NCBI GenBank assembly: GCA_005116745.1
Contig: SWDS01000006.1
Span: forward strand, 855,222-919,221
DNA: 64,000 bases
DNA from: Nitrospira sp.
Lineage (GTDB): Bacteria > Nitrospirota > Nitrospiria > Nitrospirales > Nitrospiraceae
Reading direction: 5' to 3'
The notes beneath the pieces are model-generated. The model did no database searches and was not told the DNA's origin. It saw only the letters and a program-made list of their open reading frames with translations. Below, piece after piece: positions 29,442-38,819 of this stretch; the first letter of the stretch is position 1; each line of letters begins with the position of its first letter. The position numbers were made by a program, and so were the translations under genes.

Positions 29442-30133
29442 CGGATAGTAGCGTAAAAGTTCTTGAGCCGGTGAGGGCTGACTCCTGCCCAGTACAGAAA
29501 GCGCAGGGCCCACATCAAGAGAATGGTTCTCAGCGGGCCCTGTGTATCCCACCGACGAAAGGAGGTGATGACAGCGTTCCGGAGCGCCACCGTTCGCCCC
29601 GCTTGCTGCAGCCGACTGCTGAATTCGATATCTTCCATCAGCGGAATCTCGGAAAAGCCTCCGAGCCGTTCGAACACGTGACGGCGGACAAAGAGAGCTT
29701 GGTCGCCGGTCGCGATGCCCGTCACGCGCGACCGGCGATTCATAAAGAAACTGATGACTTGGCCCCAAACCGAGGGATTGTCGAATCGAACGTTGAAACG
29801 CCCGCCCACAGCTGAGGGGTGCTTGCTCAAGGCTAGTTCTATGATCGGTCCGGCTTGTGCCGGCAACTGGGTGTCAGCATGCAGGAAGAGTAAGATCTCC
29901 CCCTGGCTGACTTTTGCCCCTTCGTTCATTTGGCGCGCGCGCCCGCGTGACGACGTCATGATGCGGGCATTGAGCGTATGGGCGCAAAATTCTTCAGCGA
30001 GGCTGACGGTGCTGTCGGTGCTGCCGCCGTCAACGATGATGATCTCCCTCAGGGCAGCCGCCGATAGGCACGCAAGGGTTTGTGGAAGGTTCTTTTCTTC
30101 GTTTAAGGTTGGAATGACGACAGTGATCGCCAT
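29438..30133 (-). CDS. Family 2 glycosyltransferase, TIGR04283 type
   Basis: 231 residues. The GT-A fold is clear: VVIPTLNEEKNLPQTLACL at the N-terminus, IIIVDGGSTDSTV, RGRARQMNEGA, the metal-binding LFLHADTQLP near residue 80, and GDQALFVRRHVFERLGGF with MEDIEFSSRL near 165. Members of this subfamily transfer sugars to unknown acceptors and are often paired with the TIGR04282 partner encoded immediately downstream (ATGA overlap). Its role may be in glycolipid or polar-lipid synthesis. Confidence 0.9.
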   Translation of the reverse strand: MAITVVIPTLNEEKNLPQTLACLSAAALREIIIVDGGSTDSTVSLAEEFCAHTLNARIMTSSRGRARQMNEGAKVSQGEILLFLHADTQLPAQAGPIIELALSKHPSAVGGRFNVRFDNPSVWGQVISFFMNRRSRVTGIATGDQALFVRRHVFERLGGFSEIPLMEDIEFSSRLQQAGRTVALRNAVITSFRRWDTQGPLRTILLMWALRFLYWAGVSPHRLKNFYATIR

Positions 30134-30139
30134 CAGAGA

Positions 30140-30553
30140 TCACGTTGTGGGTTTCTTAGGTTCGACAAACATGAAGTACATCACGATGATGATGGTGATC
30201 CAGAAGAGGATCTGCTTGTGCCAAAACAGGACTTCCCCATACTGAAAAAGGCCCAAGGCTAAGGTGATGGCAAGGGCCATGACTCCATACCGGAAGGTCG
30301 GCGTTTCAATGGCCGCATTGGCCCATATCGCCAGTCCGCCAAAATAGATGAGAAAGGGCACCAGATTGATTTCAAAGCCGCCGCTGATGGACAGAAACAC
30401 ATTGAGAAAGCCGATAAACATCAGCGCGGTTCCGACCATCAAGCCGATGACGTGGATCTGATGCTCGTTTCCCGCCCCTTGTTCTTCCGGTTCGGTCGGA
30501 CGTGACGGGGTCAGCGATTCGTTGTGAGGCGGTGGTAAATTGGATGGAGCCAT
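30140..30553 (-). CDS. Small integral membrane protein of unknown function
   Basis: 137 residues. A polar Pro/Glu-rich cytoplasmic N-terminus of about 30 residues is followed by four hydrophobic segments: VIGLMVGTALMFIGFLNVFL, NLVPFLIYFGGLAIWAN, YGVMALAITLALGLFQY and ILFWITIIIVMYFMFV. I do not recognise the family. It sits 2 nt after the dCTP deaminase gene and 6 nt before the GT2 gene, so it is embedded in the operon. Confidence 0.65.
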   Translation of the reverse strand: MAPSNLPPPHNESLTPSRPTEPEEQGAGNEHQIHVIGLMVGTALMFIGFLNVFLSISGGFEINLVPFLIYFGGLAIWANAAIETPTFRYGVMALAITLALGLFQYGEVLFWHKQILFWITIIIVMYFMFVEPKKPTT

Positions 30554-30555
30554 GG

Positions 30556-31713
30556 TTAAGCTTTAAAATGTTTACTGAGCGATAAGGTCTGTCGTTGATA
30601 GGAAGATCCCAACGAGGCTCCATAGAGCTGTGTCGGCATGCCCATCATCCTGTCATAGACGACTTTGAAGAAGGTCTGTCCGTCATGGATCAAGAATGGC
30701 ACGTCGTGTGGGCGAACTTCCAGCACAACTTGTGTGCCGGTGATCTCTCCCTTCGATCCATACCCGAATCCAGGGTCGAAAAATCCCGCATAGTGAGTTC
30801 GGAGCTCCCCGCAGGCCGCTTCGTAGGCCACCATCTCGGCGGCGTAGCCGGCCGGCACGCGAATGCGTTCCTTCGAGGCCAGGATATAAAACTCTTCGGG
30901 CTCCAATAACAAGCTGTCGTGGCGATGGCGATGGAGCGGTTCCCAAAAATCAGCCGCCGCATAATGACCGACTTTCTCGAGATCGATGACGTGGCTGTTC
31001 TTCTTCGCACGGTACCCGATGATACGGGAGTCTCGCTGATCCGTGCCGGCGAGGTCAATGCGGAGGAACAATCCACGCTCAACACGAAAGTCTCGGCTGC
31101 CGACTGCCTTCGGGGGAGCCACATTATGGTACAGCAATGGTGTGTTCCGGTGAAGCGCCTGAAGCGCTCGGTCCGGTACCGTGACCTCGCCAGACACAAA
31201 CCGGATTTGGTTCAATGACTGTCCCGTGCGAACTTTGATGGCAAATGAGCGTGGGACGACCTCCAGGAAGAGCTGGCCTCGATAGCCAGCACGAATTTCA
31301 TCGAATCCGGACGTGAGATCCGTCACCACGCGGGTAAAGACATCCAGACGACCGGTCGTGCTCTTTGGATTCGCCCGTGCGCGGATCGTCTTCGGGAGGG
31401 CCAGCTGTTCCAGCAATGGAACGAGATACACATGTCCCTTCTCCAGAATCGCTCCGTCGGTCAGATCCATCTCGTACATCACGAGGTCCGACTGGTAAAA
31501 ATCTAGCACGTTCAGACGCGAGGAAATGGCCGACAGTTCTGGCAAGAAGCTGCTGATCAGTCGATAGGCTTTCCGGCCAAGGCGGAGATCAAGGCTGGCT
31601 GGCTGGATCTGCCGGCTCTCGATAGACGGGGAGGCGCTGATGGCTCGGTTTGCGATCAAGCGTTTGATGTCTTGATAGGGAAGGATGCCGGCTCGAGATG
31701 AATGAGTGGTCAC
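30556..31713 (-). CDS. dcd: 2'-Deoxycytidine 5'-triphosphate deaminase (long, duplicated type)
   Basis: 385 residues, about twice the short Dcd. It belongs to the long family (PF06559) with two dUTPase-like folds: IQPASLDLRLG near residue 38, RARANPKSTTGRLDVFTRV near 115, SGFDEIRAGYRGQLFLEVVP near 135, and in the second half MVAYEAACGELRTHYAGFFD with PGFGYG. It deaminates dCTP to dUTP in pyrimidine deoxynucleotide synthesis. Start ATG 31713 overlaps the aminomutase stop by 4 nt, indicating coupling. Confidence 0.88.
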   Translation of the reverse strand: MTTHSSRAGILPYQDIKRLIANRAISASPSIESRQIQPASLDLRLGRKAYRLISSFLPELSAISSRLNVLDFYQSDLVMYEMDLTDGAILEKGHVYLVPLLEQLALPKTIRARANPKSTTGRLDVFTRVVTDLTSGFDEIRAGYRGQLFLEVVPRSFAIKVRTGQSLNQIRFVSGEVTVPDRALQALHRNTPLLYHNVAPPKAVGSRDFRVERGLFLRIDLAGTDQRDSRIIGYRAKKNSHVIDLEKVGHYAAADFWEPLHRHRHDSLLLEPEEFYILASKERIRVPAGYAAEMVAYEAACGELRTHYAGFFDPGFGYGSKGEITGTQVVLEVRPHDVPFLIHDGQTFFKVVYDRMMGMPTQLYGASLGSSYQRQTLSLSKHFKA

Positions 31714-32903
31714 AGGTCGTCTGCATCTCCGCCGCAGCTGTTCCCCCAGGCGGCATAGCCGTCGCGATCAGGGTAGCTGTTACCACACGTCACATAGGAT
31801 TCTTCTGCGTTATCGAGCGAAGCGCCGACACCGACCATCGGAAGTTCCCGCCGGTTGTCAGACTTTGGCTGGGGATAGTGGAACGTCTTATTCTCATAAT
31901 TCCGGAGGAGGGCTCCGTCCTTGTCCATGTGAACCAGATAGTCATCCGGCAGAAGCGGAATCTTGCCGCCGCCGCCCGGCGCATCGATAACGAAATGGGG
32001 CACGGCCATTCCACTCGTATGGCCTTGGAGCGCCTTGATAATATTCAGCCCCGTTTCGACAGTTGTCCGGAAATGATTCGTTCCCTTGGTCAAGTCGGCC
32101 TGATAGAGATAATAGGGCTTCACCCGCGCAAGGAGCAGCTGATGGACGAGGCGTTTCATAACGTCTGGATTGTCGTTTACGCCTTTGAGGAGGACGGTTT
32201 GGGCGCCCAGTGGGATGCCGGCGTCCGCGAGCATGCCGCAGGCAGCCTTCACCTCAGGCGTCAGTTCGTCCGGGTGGTTGAAATGCAGGTTCATGTAAAT
32301 AGGATGATACTTTTTCACCATCTCGCAGAGCTTGGGGGTGATTCGTTGCGGCAACGAGCCTGGGACCCGCGATCCGATGCGGATCAGTTCCAGGTGAGGA
32401 ATGGTCCGCAGGGCCTTGAAGATGCGTTCGAGGAGATGATCGGGGAGCAGCAGTGGGTCGCCTCCTGAGAGGATGACATCACGCACTTCCGTATGCTCAC
32501 GAAGATACTGGATCGCGCGGTCCAGCTCGCCCTTTTTCAGAAAACCAGGTTTGCCCACCAGTCGCTTTCTGGTGCAGAACCGGCAATAGATCGGGCATTG
32601 ATTGGTGACCATGAGCAGCACTCGATCTGGATATCGGTGGACCAGATGGGGCACCGGGCTCATGAGATCTTCTTCCAGTGGATCGTCCTCTGCGTCGATG
32701 TCGGCCAATTCCACAATTTCGGGGACGACCTGCTTCCAGATCGCATCGTCCTTCGATTTGATCGTCTCAAGTACCGTCGGAGTAATTCGCATCGGATAGG
32801 GGCCGACGATCGCTTCTATTTCTTTCTCATCAAGACCAAACCGTTTAGCGAGGTCCTTTGGTTTGATGATACTTTTGGCGAGGATCTGTTGCCATTCTTC
32901 CAT
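31710..32903 (-). CDS. kamA: Lysine 2,3-aminomutase (KamA family, radical SAM/PLP)
   Basis: 397 residues from ATG 32903, preceded by AAGGA; an upstream in-frame start at 32936 would overlap the glutaredoxin gene. The radical-SAM motif CPIYCRFC lies near residues 103-110. The PLP-lysine motif APGGGGK is present, as are the two aspartates known in clostridial LAM to hold the substrate epsilon-amino group (ADLTKGTNHFRT and FVIDAPGGGGK). It should therefore convert L-lysine to beta-lysine. The length favours KamA over the shorter EF-P-modifying EpmB. The product's use here is unknown; no ablB acetyltransferase adjoins. An unusual polar tail of about 45 residues ends the protein. Confidence 0.87.
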   Translation of the reverse strand: MEEWQQILAKSIIKPKDLAKRFGLDEKEIEAIVGPYPMRITPTVLETIKSKDDAIWKQVVPEIVELADIDAEDDPLEEDLMSPVPHLVHRYPDRVLLMVTNQCPIYCRFCTRKRLVGKPGFLKKGELDRAIQYLREHTEVRDVILSGGDPLLLPDHLLERIFKALRTIPHLELIRIGSRVPGSLPQRITPKLCEMVKKYHPIYMNLHFNHPDELTPEVKAACGMLADAGIPLGAQTVLLKGVNDNPDVMKRLVHQLLLARVKPYYLYQADLTKGTNHFRTTVETGLNIIKALQGHTSGMAVPHFVIDAPGGGGKIPLLPDDYLVHMDKDGALLRNYENKTFHYPQPKSDNRRELPMVGVGASLDNAEESYVTCGNSYPDRDGYAAWGNSCGGDADDL

Positions 32904-32920
32904 GTGTCGTCCTTCGGTGG

Positions 32921-33259
32921 TCAGTTGATCCGACAAGAAGGGTGGTCGTCGTCTTCGCCCGCAACATCGGGTGTCGTGTGGGCTTGCGACTGAAACTCCG
33001 TGGTTGCTGTCGCTCCAGCCCGGTTGGTACGAGACTGCTCGTCCAGATAGGCCAGAATGTCGGCGGTTTCCGTCAGCACGAGATCGCCGTCCTTGAGGAC
33101 CGGGACATAATACTGGCCGGATACCTCGTGAACTTGCGTGCGCATGCGTCTGCTGTCCGGCACGATGACATCTTCATAGGTCAGCCCCAAGTCCGCCAGC
33201 TTTCGGCGGACCACCACACAGTCAGGGCACCAGTCGACATGGAAAAGAGTTAAAGCCAA
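32921..33259 (-). CDS. Glutaredoxin/GST-N-type thioredoxin-fold protein
   Basis: 112 residues. A glutaredoxin-like N-terminal fold begins ALTLFHVDWCPDCVVVRRKL, with a CPDC active site. The cis-proline motif YYVPVLKDGD and the ETADILAYLDE helix follow, as in GST N-terminal domains. A polar, disordered tail of about 35 residues follows. It is probably a cytoplasmic thiol-disulfide reductant. It lies 17 nt upstream of the radical-SAM aminomutase in the same operon. Confidence 0.82.
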   Translation of the reverse strand: MALTLFHVDWCPDCVVVRRKLADLGLTYEDVIVPDSRRMRTQVHEVSGQYYVPVLKDGDLVLTETADILAYLDEQSRTNRAGATATTEFQSQAHTTPDVAGEDDDHPSCRIN

Positions 33260-33331
33260 AGTCCTATCAGGCTACCAGGAAAAGGAAGAAAGTGAAACGA
33301 TCATTTTATAGTTTCTTTAAGGAGACGCGCA

Positions 33332-34807
33332 TCAGTCCGGTCGTAGGGCGCAAGGAACGATAATCGCGTCTTTCATGCCATGAAGAATCTTTTTGTCGGC
33401 TGGGCAGATGGTAGCTAGGATACCGGTGAGTTCAGCTCTTCCTTCCGAAACAAAGTAGTACGGTGAGAGTCGTGCCCGGCCTGACATGTGCGCCATGGTC
33501 TGTTGGTGCTCATCCATAAAGTCCATCTCAAACAACCGACCCTTATGGAATTCTTGCAGGATATAGGGGGTGGTCGGAAAGGATGCAAGGGCTTTCCGAA
33601 GCGCCTCAACCCATTCGGTCTGAGGCATGTCATGCCCGATCGAAACGCCTCGGCTTCCCCAAGCCAGTTCCGAAAATCCGGAAGGCTTGATGACAAACTG
33701 ACGTTCCTTCTGCGTCGCTTTCTCAAGGTCGGTCCAGTTCGCCACCGGACGGTTCCCTATATGCAGATCTGGAATCGTCGCAATCGCAGGAAGTGGTGCC
33801 GGGTCAAGCAGCCAGGTTTTCGGCATGATCGTGGTCAAATGCAGCAGGCAGTCCGCACCGAGTTCTTTTTCCCAAAACGGACGGAGGATCGGATGGTGGA
33901 GCAGGGCAAAGGCCATTTTTTCCTCTAGTGCCGGTTTATAGGGAGGGGTCACGGAGACCCGACCTTTTTTCGCGGCATATTGGACCAGCTCAGCTTTGGG
34001 AATATTCAACAAGTCGAAGAGCTCATAAAATCGATAGAGCACGCTGATCGTCTGTTCGCTTCCGTCGGTGTGGAGGCGAAGTCCGTCCTCCGTAAACCGA
34101 ATCTCGCGTGGTTCGACACACCAAACGGATACTCCCTCTTTGCGGAGCTGAGCGGCCAGCCAAGACATTTCGGGCCGATAGTCTTTCGATTCGTCGGAGA
34201 TCAGAATCGCGATGCACCCTCCCTGCTGATCCTGGAGAGAGCGCAGCATGCGGGAAAATCCCTGGATCATGCCGTTTTGTCCACCGATGATCTGTGTGGG
34301 ATCGCCGTCAAGATCGTGATAGGTGCGAGACAGACAGGCGGTGAGCCCGATCCCCCCTGGAACCGAATCCAGCTCGGTGATCACCATGCCGTCCTGTGTG
34401 GGGATAATATCGGGTCTGATGACGGCGGGCAGGGCATCACGAAACCGTTTCATGCGGCTGTATTGCACTAATGCAGCCGGCTTCCCTTGATCGAGGTAGC
34501 CTGCGATCCAGGTCGGTTGAATACCTTTGACGCTTTCGGTGTATAACCGATTCAATCCTCGATAGAACGACAGCAGGTGTGGCCCTAAGTCGGTGAAGAA
34601 CCGCAGTTCCTTAGATGACAGGTACAGTGGGCAGGGGCTGACTCGCCAGGAGGTCACCGCCTGCATGTCTGAAGTGGAGCCCTGTAGTGGCACGATGGAT
34701 GGAGATCCGAACACGTTCGCGCGACACAACTGCTCACGAATGGCCGCGCAGCGTTCTCGTGCTGCCTCAGGCGAGAGGGTCGGACAGGAGGCGTCGATCT
34801 GTGCCAA
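33332..34807 (-). CDS. ATP-grasp-like protein of unknown function
   Basis: 491 residues, not assigned to a named family. Features suggesting an ATP-grasp-type ligase lie in the C-terminal third: QFVIKPSGFSELAWGSRGVS, TPYILQEFHKG and FEMDFMDE resemble the nucleotide-binding lysine strand, hinge and metal-binding strand of circularly arranged ATP-grasp enzymes. The N-terminal half contains ITELDSVPGGIGLTACL and IAILISDESKDYRPEMSWLA, which resemble glutathionylspermidine-synthase-like folds. It heads the minus-strand run, 72 nt before the glutaredoxin gene, and is divergent from the YkgJ/DUF2156 gene. A peptide-bond-forming role with an amino-acid substrate is plausible but unproven. Confidence 0.6.
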   Translation of the reverse strand: MAQIDASCPTLSPEAARERCAAIREQLCRANVFGSPSIVPLQGSTSDMQAVTSWRVSPCPLYLSSKELRFFTDLGPHLLSFYRGLNRLYTESVKGIQPTWIAGYLDQGKPAALVQYSRMKRFRDALPAVIRPDIIPTQDGMVITELDSVPGGIGLTACLSRTYHDLDGDPTQIIGGQNGMIQGFSRMLRSLQDQQGGCIAILISDESKDYRPEMSWLAAQLRKEGVSVWCVEPREIRFTEDGLRLHTDGSEQTISVLYRFYELFDLLNIPKAELVQYAAKKGRVSVTPPYKPALEEKMAFALLHHPILRPFWEKELGADCLLHLTTIMPKTWLLDPAPLPAIATIPDLHIGNRPVANWTDLEKATQKERQFVIKPSGFSELAWGSRGVSIGHDMPQTEWVEALRKALASFPTTPYILQEFHKGRLFEMDFMDEHQQTMAHMSGRARLSPYYFVSEGRAELTGILATICPADKKILHGMKDAIIVPCALRPD

Positions 34808-35018
34808 TGCGAAACCCTTCTCGCACGTTTCGACATGGGGGAACGTGCGGCATCAGAATGGTGCAAAGAGCGCAATGCTAGCACGCACACCAGCGACCGA
34901 CAAGAGGGCAGCGGACTCTCCGAGGAGCAGGGGCTGGTGTAATGCGGACAGGGTGCGCGATGATCGGAAGCAAACCTTCCTTGCCACCGTTCGGCATGCA
35001 TCGTATGATTGGGGCTCG

Positions 35019-36509
35019 ATGGATCTCAGGACAGTCGATTCCAAACAAACGATGCGTGTTCTGCCTCAGCTGGTTCCGGACTCAGCGTGTGGTCGTTGTG
35101 ATGTGTGCTGCCGCTTTCCGGAAGCCGATAGTTTTCTTCGCCCATACTTTACCCATCAAGAAATCACCGATGCGGTGGCACGTGGAGTGCCTGATTCGTT
35201 CTTTCCCGATACGTCCGGCTCGCAGGTCGAGCTGGTCAAGAATCCGATGGACGAAGGGTATCTCTGTCCTGCCTTTGATTTGCAGTCGGGCCTTTGTGGG
35301 ATCTACGACGTTCGCCCATTGGACTGTCAGTTGTATCCGCTGGCGTTGATGTGGGATGCGTCGGGTCAGGAAATCTTGCTTGGCTGGGATTCCAAATGCC
35401 CTTTTATGCGTGACGCGGTTCCCCGTGCGATTCACGAATATGCGGAGTCGGTCCTCGGTTGGTTGACGACTGAGGGAGGACTGGACAAAATTGCTGCCCA
35501 TCCACACTTGGTTGGGCGCTTTCAGGACGATGTGATTGTGCTTCAGGCGCTTCCGCACCTCACGGCTCGCCTGGTTCCTGCGAGAGTTGATGCTCGGCTC
35601 CGTCCACTGACGCTGTTGGATGCACCGCAGTTCGCGAAGGCGCTCGAGCGTGCTCACGTGATTGGCCATGAGACGCCGGCTGCGTTTGCATTTCCCTACC
35701 ACTATATCTGGACATCGTTGCTTCCCTATTGGTGGATGGAGTTCGATCAGACGTTGTTTCTGTTTGCCAAGTCTTCGGACGGATGGTTCATGCCATTGCC
35801 ACCGCTTGGGGCTGGCCCCCTGGATCAAGCTGTGGCGCAGGCGTTCGTGATGATGCAGTCGTGGAACGGATCGTCGCCGGTGAGTCGAATCGAAAACGTC
35901 ATGGAGTCACAACGGCAACGACTGGAGTGCGGTGAGAATCAATTCCGTCCGAAAGATGGCGACTATCTCTACCCCGTCATGGCGCTAGTGGCCTTGGCAG
36001 GAGACCACTATAAATCCCAACGGGCGCTCTGCAATCGTGTGACCCGCGAACAGACGATCACAGTCGAACCGTATCGTGCTGACGATCAGGCCGACTGCGT
36101 GCGTCTCTATGGGCGATGGGCGGATCAAAAGCGGAATGGCCATCTCGATCAGATGGGAACGCTGCTTCTGGAGGATGCGGAAATGACCCATAGGCTCGTC
36201 TTGCACCAGCATGATCGGATCGGCTTGTCGGGTATGGTCGTGAGAATCAGAGAGGATATCGCTGCCTACACATTCGGCTACTGGTTGACTCCTCAAACCT
36301 GGTGCATTTTATTGGAGGTTGCGGACCGTTCCATCCCTGGTCTGGCTCAATGGGTCTTCCGCGAAACCTGTCGAACCGCCATGGCGCAAGGGGCGGTCTC
36401 TATCAATGCCATGGATGATGCCGGTCTTCCGGGACTCCGTGCGGCCAAGTTGGCCTACCGTCCATCCGCGATTTTGGACACGTGGGTGATCACAAGGATG
36501 ACCGCATGA
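35019..36509 (+). CDS. YkgJ-type cysteine-cluster protein fused to a DUF2156-like aminoacyltransferase domain
   Basis: 496 residues from ATG 35019; an alternative ATG is at 35052, and the open frame further upstream is not coding-like. The N-terminal about 110 residues are a YkgJ zinc/iron-cluster domain: SACGRCDVCCRFP, then YLCPAFD and SGLCGIYDVRPLDCQLYPL. The C-terminal about 180 residues (ITVEPYRADDQADCVRLYGRW, HDRIGLSGMVVRIREDIAAY, MAQGAVSINAMDDAGLPGLR) resemble the GNAT-fold of DUF2156/phosphatidylglycerol lysyltransferase catalytic domains. The middle region is unassigned. No membrane segments are seen. The gene overlaps the downstream histidine kinase by 4 nt (ATGA). Confidence 0.7.
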   Translation: MDLRTVDSKQTMRVLPQLVPDSACGRCDVCCRFPEADSFLRPYFTHQEITDAVARGVPDSFFPDTSGSQVELVKNPMDEGYLCPAFDLQSGLCGIYDVRPLDCQLYPLALMWDASGQEILLGWDSKCPFMRDAVPRAIHEYAESVLGWLTTEGGLDKIAAHPHLVGRFQDDVIVLQALPHLTARLVPARVDARLRPLTLLDAPQFAKALERAHVIGHETPAAFAFPYHYIWTSLLPYWWMEFDQTLFLFAKSSDGWFMPLPPLGAGPLDQAVAQAFVMMQSWNGSSPVSRIENVMESQRQRLECGENQFRPKDGDYLYPVMALVALAGDHYKSQRALCNRVTREQTITVEPYRADDQADCVRLYGRWADQKRNGHLDQMGTLLLEDAEMTHRLVLHQHDRIGLSGMVVRIREDIAAYTFGYWLTPQTWCILLEVADRSIPGLAQWVFRETCRTAMAQGAVSINAMDDAGLPGLRAAKLAYRPSAILDTWVITRMTA

Positions 36510-38818
36510 CCCAACCAGAAGAGCGAACCGCCTCCACGACACGCCGATATGAGTGGTTGACGTTTGTGATGGTCTTGATCACGTTGTTTATCCTCGGCGT
36601 GGGGACCTTCCTGCTCGGCCATGTTGAACGGAGTATCGTGGCGGCCGTTTGGCTCCCGCTGCTGGGATTGCTGTTGTGGTCGACGATCCGATTGCGAGCG
36701 GAGTATCGGCAGGCGCAACAGGAAAGTGCCTGGGCGCGGGCCGCCGAGGCGGCGTTATTACAGAGTCAGGAACGCAATCGAGCGATCGTCGATACGGCGC
36801 TCGATGGAGTCATCACGATGGATGCCGCCGGAATTGTGACGGAATGGAATGCCCAAGCGACAGCGATTTTTGGATGGACCCGCGAAGAGGCGATGGGGAA
36901 ATTGCTGTCAGACACGATCATCCCCGAACGTGATCGGGAAGCCCACGCGCAAGGGATTCGAGCGTATCTCAAGACGGGAGTCGGCCCGGTACTGAATCGT
37001 CGGATCGAGATTGCTTCTCGACATAAGGAAGGCCATGAGTTTCCGGTCGAGCTCGCCGTCTCGCCAGCCCGTATCGGTGAAGCGTATATCTTCAGCGCGT
37101 TTGTGCGCGACATTACGGATCGTCGCCGGGCCGAACGACGGCTGGCCTCTCAATATGCGGTGACGCGTGTCCTGTCGGAGGCCGTCCGACTCGAAGAAGC
37201 GGTGCCAAAAATTATTCAAGCGGTCGGCGAAAGTCTCGAATGGGATCTCGGGGTATTCTGGAGACTGGATAAACAATTGGGCGTGTTGCGGTGCCTTGAT
37301 TACTGGCAAGCCGCATCGCTGGTCGCGGATGAGTTCATCGCACAGATACAGACCCAGACATTCAAACCGGGTGTGGGATTGCCGGGTCGAATTTGGGAAA
37401 GCGGGCAACCGGTCTGGATCACCGATGTGATACTCGATCCTGCCTTTGTTCGCGCGGAGTTGGCGGCCAAAATCGGGCTTCATGGCGCGTTCGGGTTTCC
37501 GATTCGTATCGGGGGTGAAATCGAGGGCGTCATTGAGTTCTTCAGCCATCAAGTCCATGAGCCGGATAGCGAGCTGCTCAGTATGATCACCGATGTCGGC
37601 CTGAAAATCGGGCAATTCGGTGAACGCATGAGCGCGCAAGAGGCGTTGCTCTTGACGGAAGCGCAACTGCGTCAAGCGCAGAAGATGGAGGCCGTGGGGC
37701 GGCTCGCCGGCGGTGTCGCCCACGATTTCAACAATCTTTTGACGGTGATTCGTGGATACAGCGAGTTGATCCTGAGCCGCTTGGCGCAGGCGGATCCCGC
37801 GCGACGTGAAATGGAAGAAGTCAAAAAGGCCGCCGATCGTGCCGCCGGCCTGACCAGTCAACTCCTGGCCTTCAGCCGCCGGCAATTTGTGGCGACCAAG
37901 ATCGTGGATTTGAACGCGCTTGTCATGAACATGGACGGGATGCTGCGGCGGCTATTAGGCGAGGACATCGTTGAACTCTGTGCGGACCTCGATCCACAGG
38001 TGGGATCGATCAAGGTCGATCCAGGGCAGATCGAGCAAGTGATCATGAATCTGGCCGTGAATGCTCGAGACGCCATGCCGATGGGTGGCCAGCTGACCAT
38101 CCAGACTCGAAACGTCACGATCGGGAAAGGCCCTCGGCGTGAAACTCTGATGCTCGACGAGGGAACCTATGTGCTCTTGTCGATTAGGGACACCGGCCAG
38201 GGGATGAGCGAGGAAACTCAATCACATTTATTCGAGCCGTTTTTTACGACAAAGGAAAAGGGAAAGGGTACGGGTCTCGGGTTGTCGACCGTGTACGGAA
38301 TCGTGAAGCAAAGCGGTGGCACGATTGGGATCGAGAGCAAGCTGGGACAGGGCACCACATGCAAGATCTTTTTTCCGAAGGTGAATGAGACCGCACAAGG
38401 CGCGCCGATCATCAGTGAAACGGTCGGCAGAGCGATCGGGCGAGAAACGATCCTCGTGGTCGAGGACGATCCGTCTGTGCGCGGGCTTGTACAGGAAGCG
38501 CTTCGTCTGAGCGGCTACGAGGTGGTGGTCGCGCGTCACGGCATCGAAGCGCTCCTGGCTGGCGCGAAGCATCCGGGCCCGATCCATTTGTTGCTGACAG
38601 ACGTCGCGATGCCGCAAATGAGCGGGCCAGAGGTTGCAGAAAAACTGACGGTTGTGCGACCAGATATCAAGGTCTTGTACATGTCCGGCTACCCCGATCA
38701 TCCAGTATTCGAACAGGGTGGGGTCAAACGGGACACGGCCTTTCTCCAGAAACCGTTCACGCCTCATATATTGACCCAAAGAGTGCGTGAAGTGCTTGAT
38801 GGGAAGAAGGTGGCGTAG
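36506..38818 (+). CDS. Hybrid sensor histidine kinase (TM-PAS-GAF-HisKA-HATPase-REC)
   Basis: 770 residues from ATG 36506. Two transmembrane segments (about 18-40 and 45-62) are followed by a PAS domain (IVDTALDGVITMDAAGIVTEW) with PAC, a GAF domain (about 210-370), the HisKA phosphoacceptor GVAHDFNNLLTVIRG near residue 400, and an HATPase with N box, VLLSIRDTGQGMSEE and GKGTGLGLSTVYGIVKQ. A receiver domain follows with ILVVEDDPSV and the phosphoacceptor aspartate in LLLTDVAMPQMSG. It probably autophosphorylates and passes phosphate to its own receiver. The cognate output regulator is not adjacent. Signal unknown. Confidence 0.92.
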   Translation: MTQPEERTASTTRRYEWLTFVMVLITLFILGVGTFLLGHVERSIVAAVWLPLLGLLLWSTIRLRAEYRQAQQESAWARAAEAALLQSQERNRAIVDTALDGVITMDAAGIVTEWNAQATAIFGWTREEAMGKLLSDTIIPERDREAHAQGIRAYLKTGVGPVLNRRIEIASRHKEGHEFPVELAVSPARIGEAYIFSAFVRDITDRRRAERRLASQYAVTRVLSEAVRLEEAVPKIIQAVGESLEWDLGVFWRLDKQLGVLRCLDYWQAASLVADEFIAQIQTQTFKPGVGLPGRIWESGQPVWITDVILDPAFVRAELAAKIGLHGAFGFPIRIGGEIEGVIEFFSHQVHEPDSELLSMITDVGLKIGQFGERMSAQEALLLTEAQLRQAQKMEAVGRLAGGVAHDFNNLLTVIRGYSELILSRLAQADPARREMEEVKKAADRAAGLTSQLLAFSRRQFVATKIVDLNALVMNMDGMLRRLLGEDIVELCADLDPQVGSIKVDPGQIEQVIMNLAVNARDAMPMGGQLTIQTRNVTIGKGPRRETLMLDEGTYVLLSIRDTGQGMSEETQSHLFEPFFTTKEKGKGTGLGLSTVYGIVKQSGGTIGIESKLGQGTTCKIFFPKVNETAQGAPIISETVGRAIGRETILVVEDDPSVRGLVQEALRLSGYEVVVARHGIEALLAGAKHPGPIHLLLTDVAMPQMSGPEVAEKLTVVRPDIKVLYMSGYPDHPVFEQGGVKRDTAFLQKPFTPHILTQRVREVLDGKKVA

Positions 38819-38819
38819 C

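Noticed and set aside
31698-32468. Long plus-strand frame opposite the aminomutase gene
   Set aside because: The minus-strand kamA reading is motif-complete; the plus frame is a shadow with no recognisable features.
34593-35018. 5' extension of the YkgJ/DUF2156 reading frame
   Set aside because: It overlaps the divergent ATP-grasp-like gene and its promoter region; its composition is not protein-like, and the first family residues follow ATG 35019.
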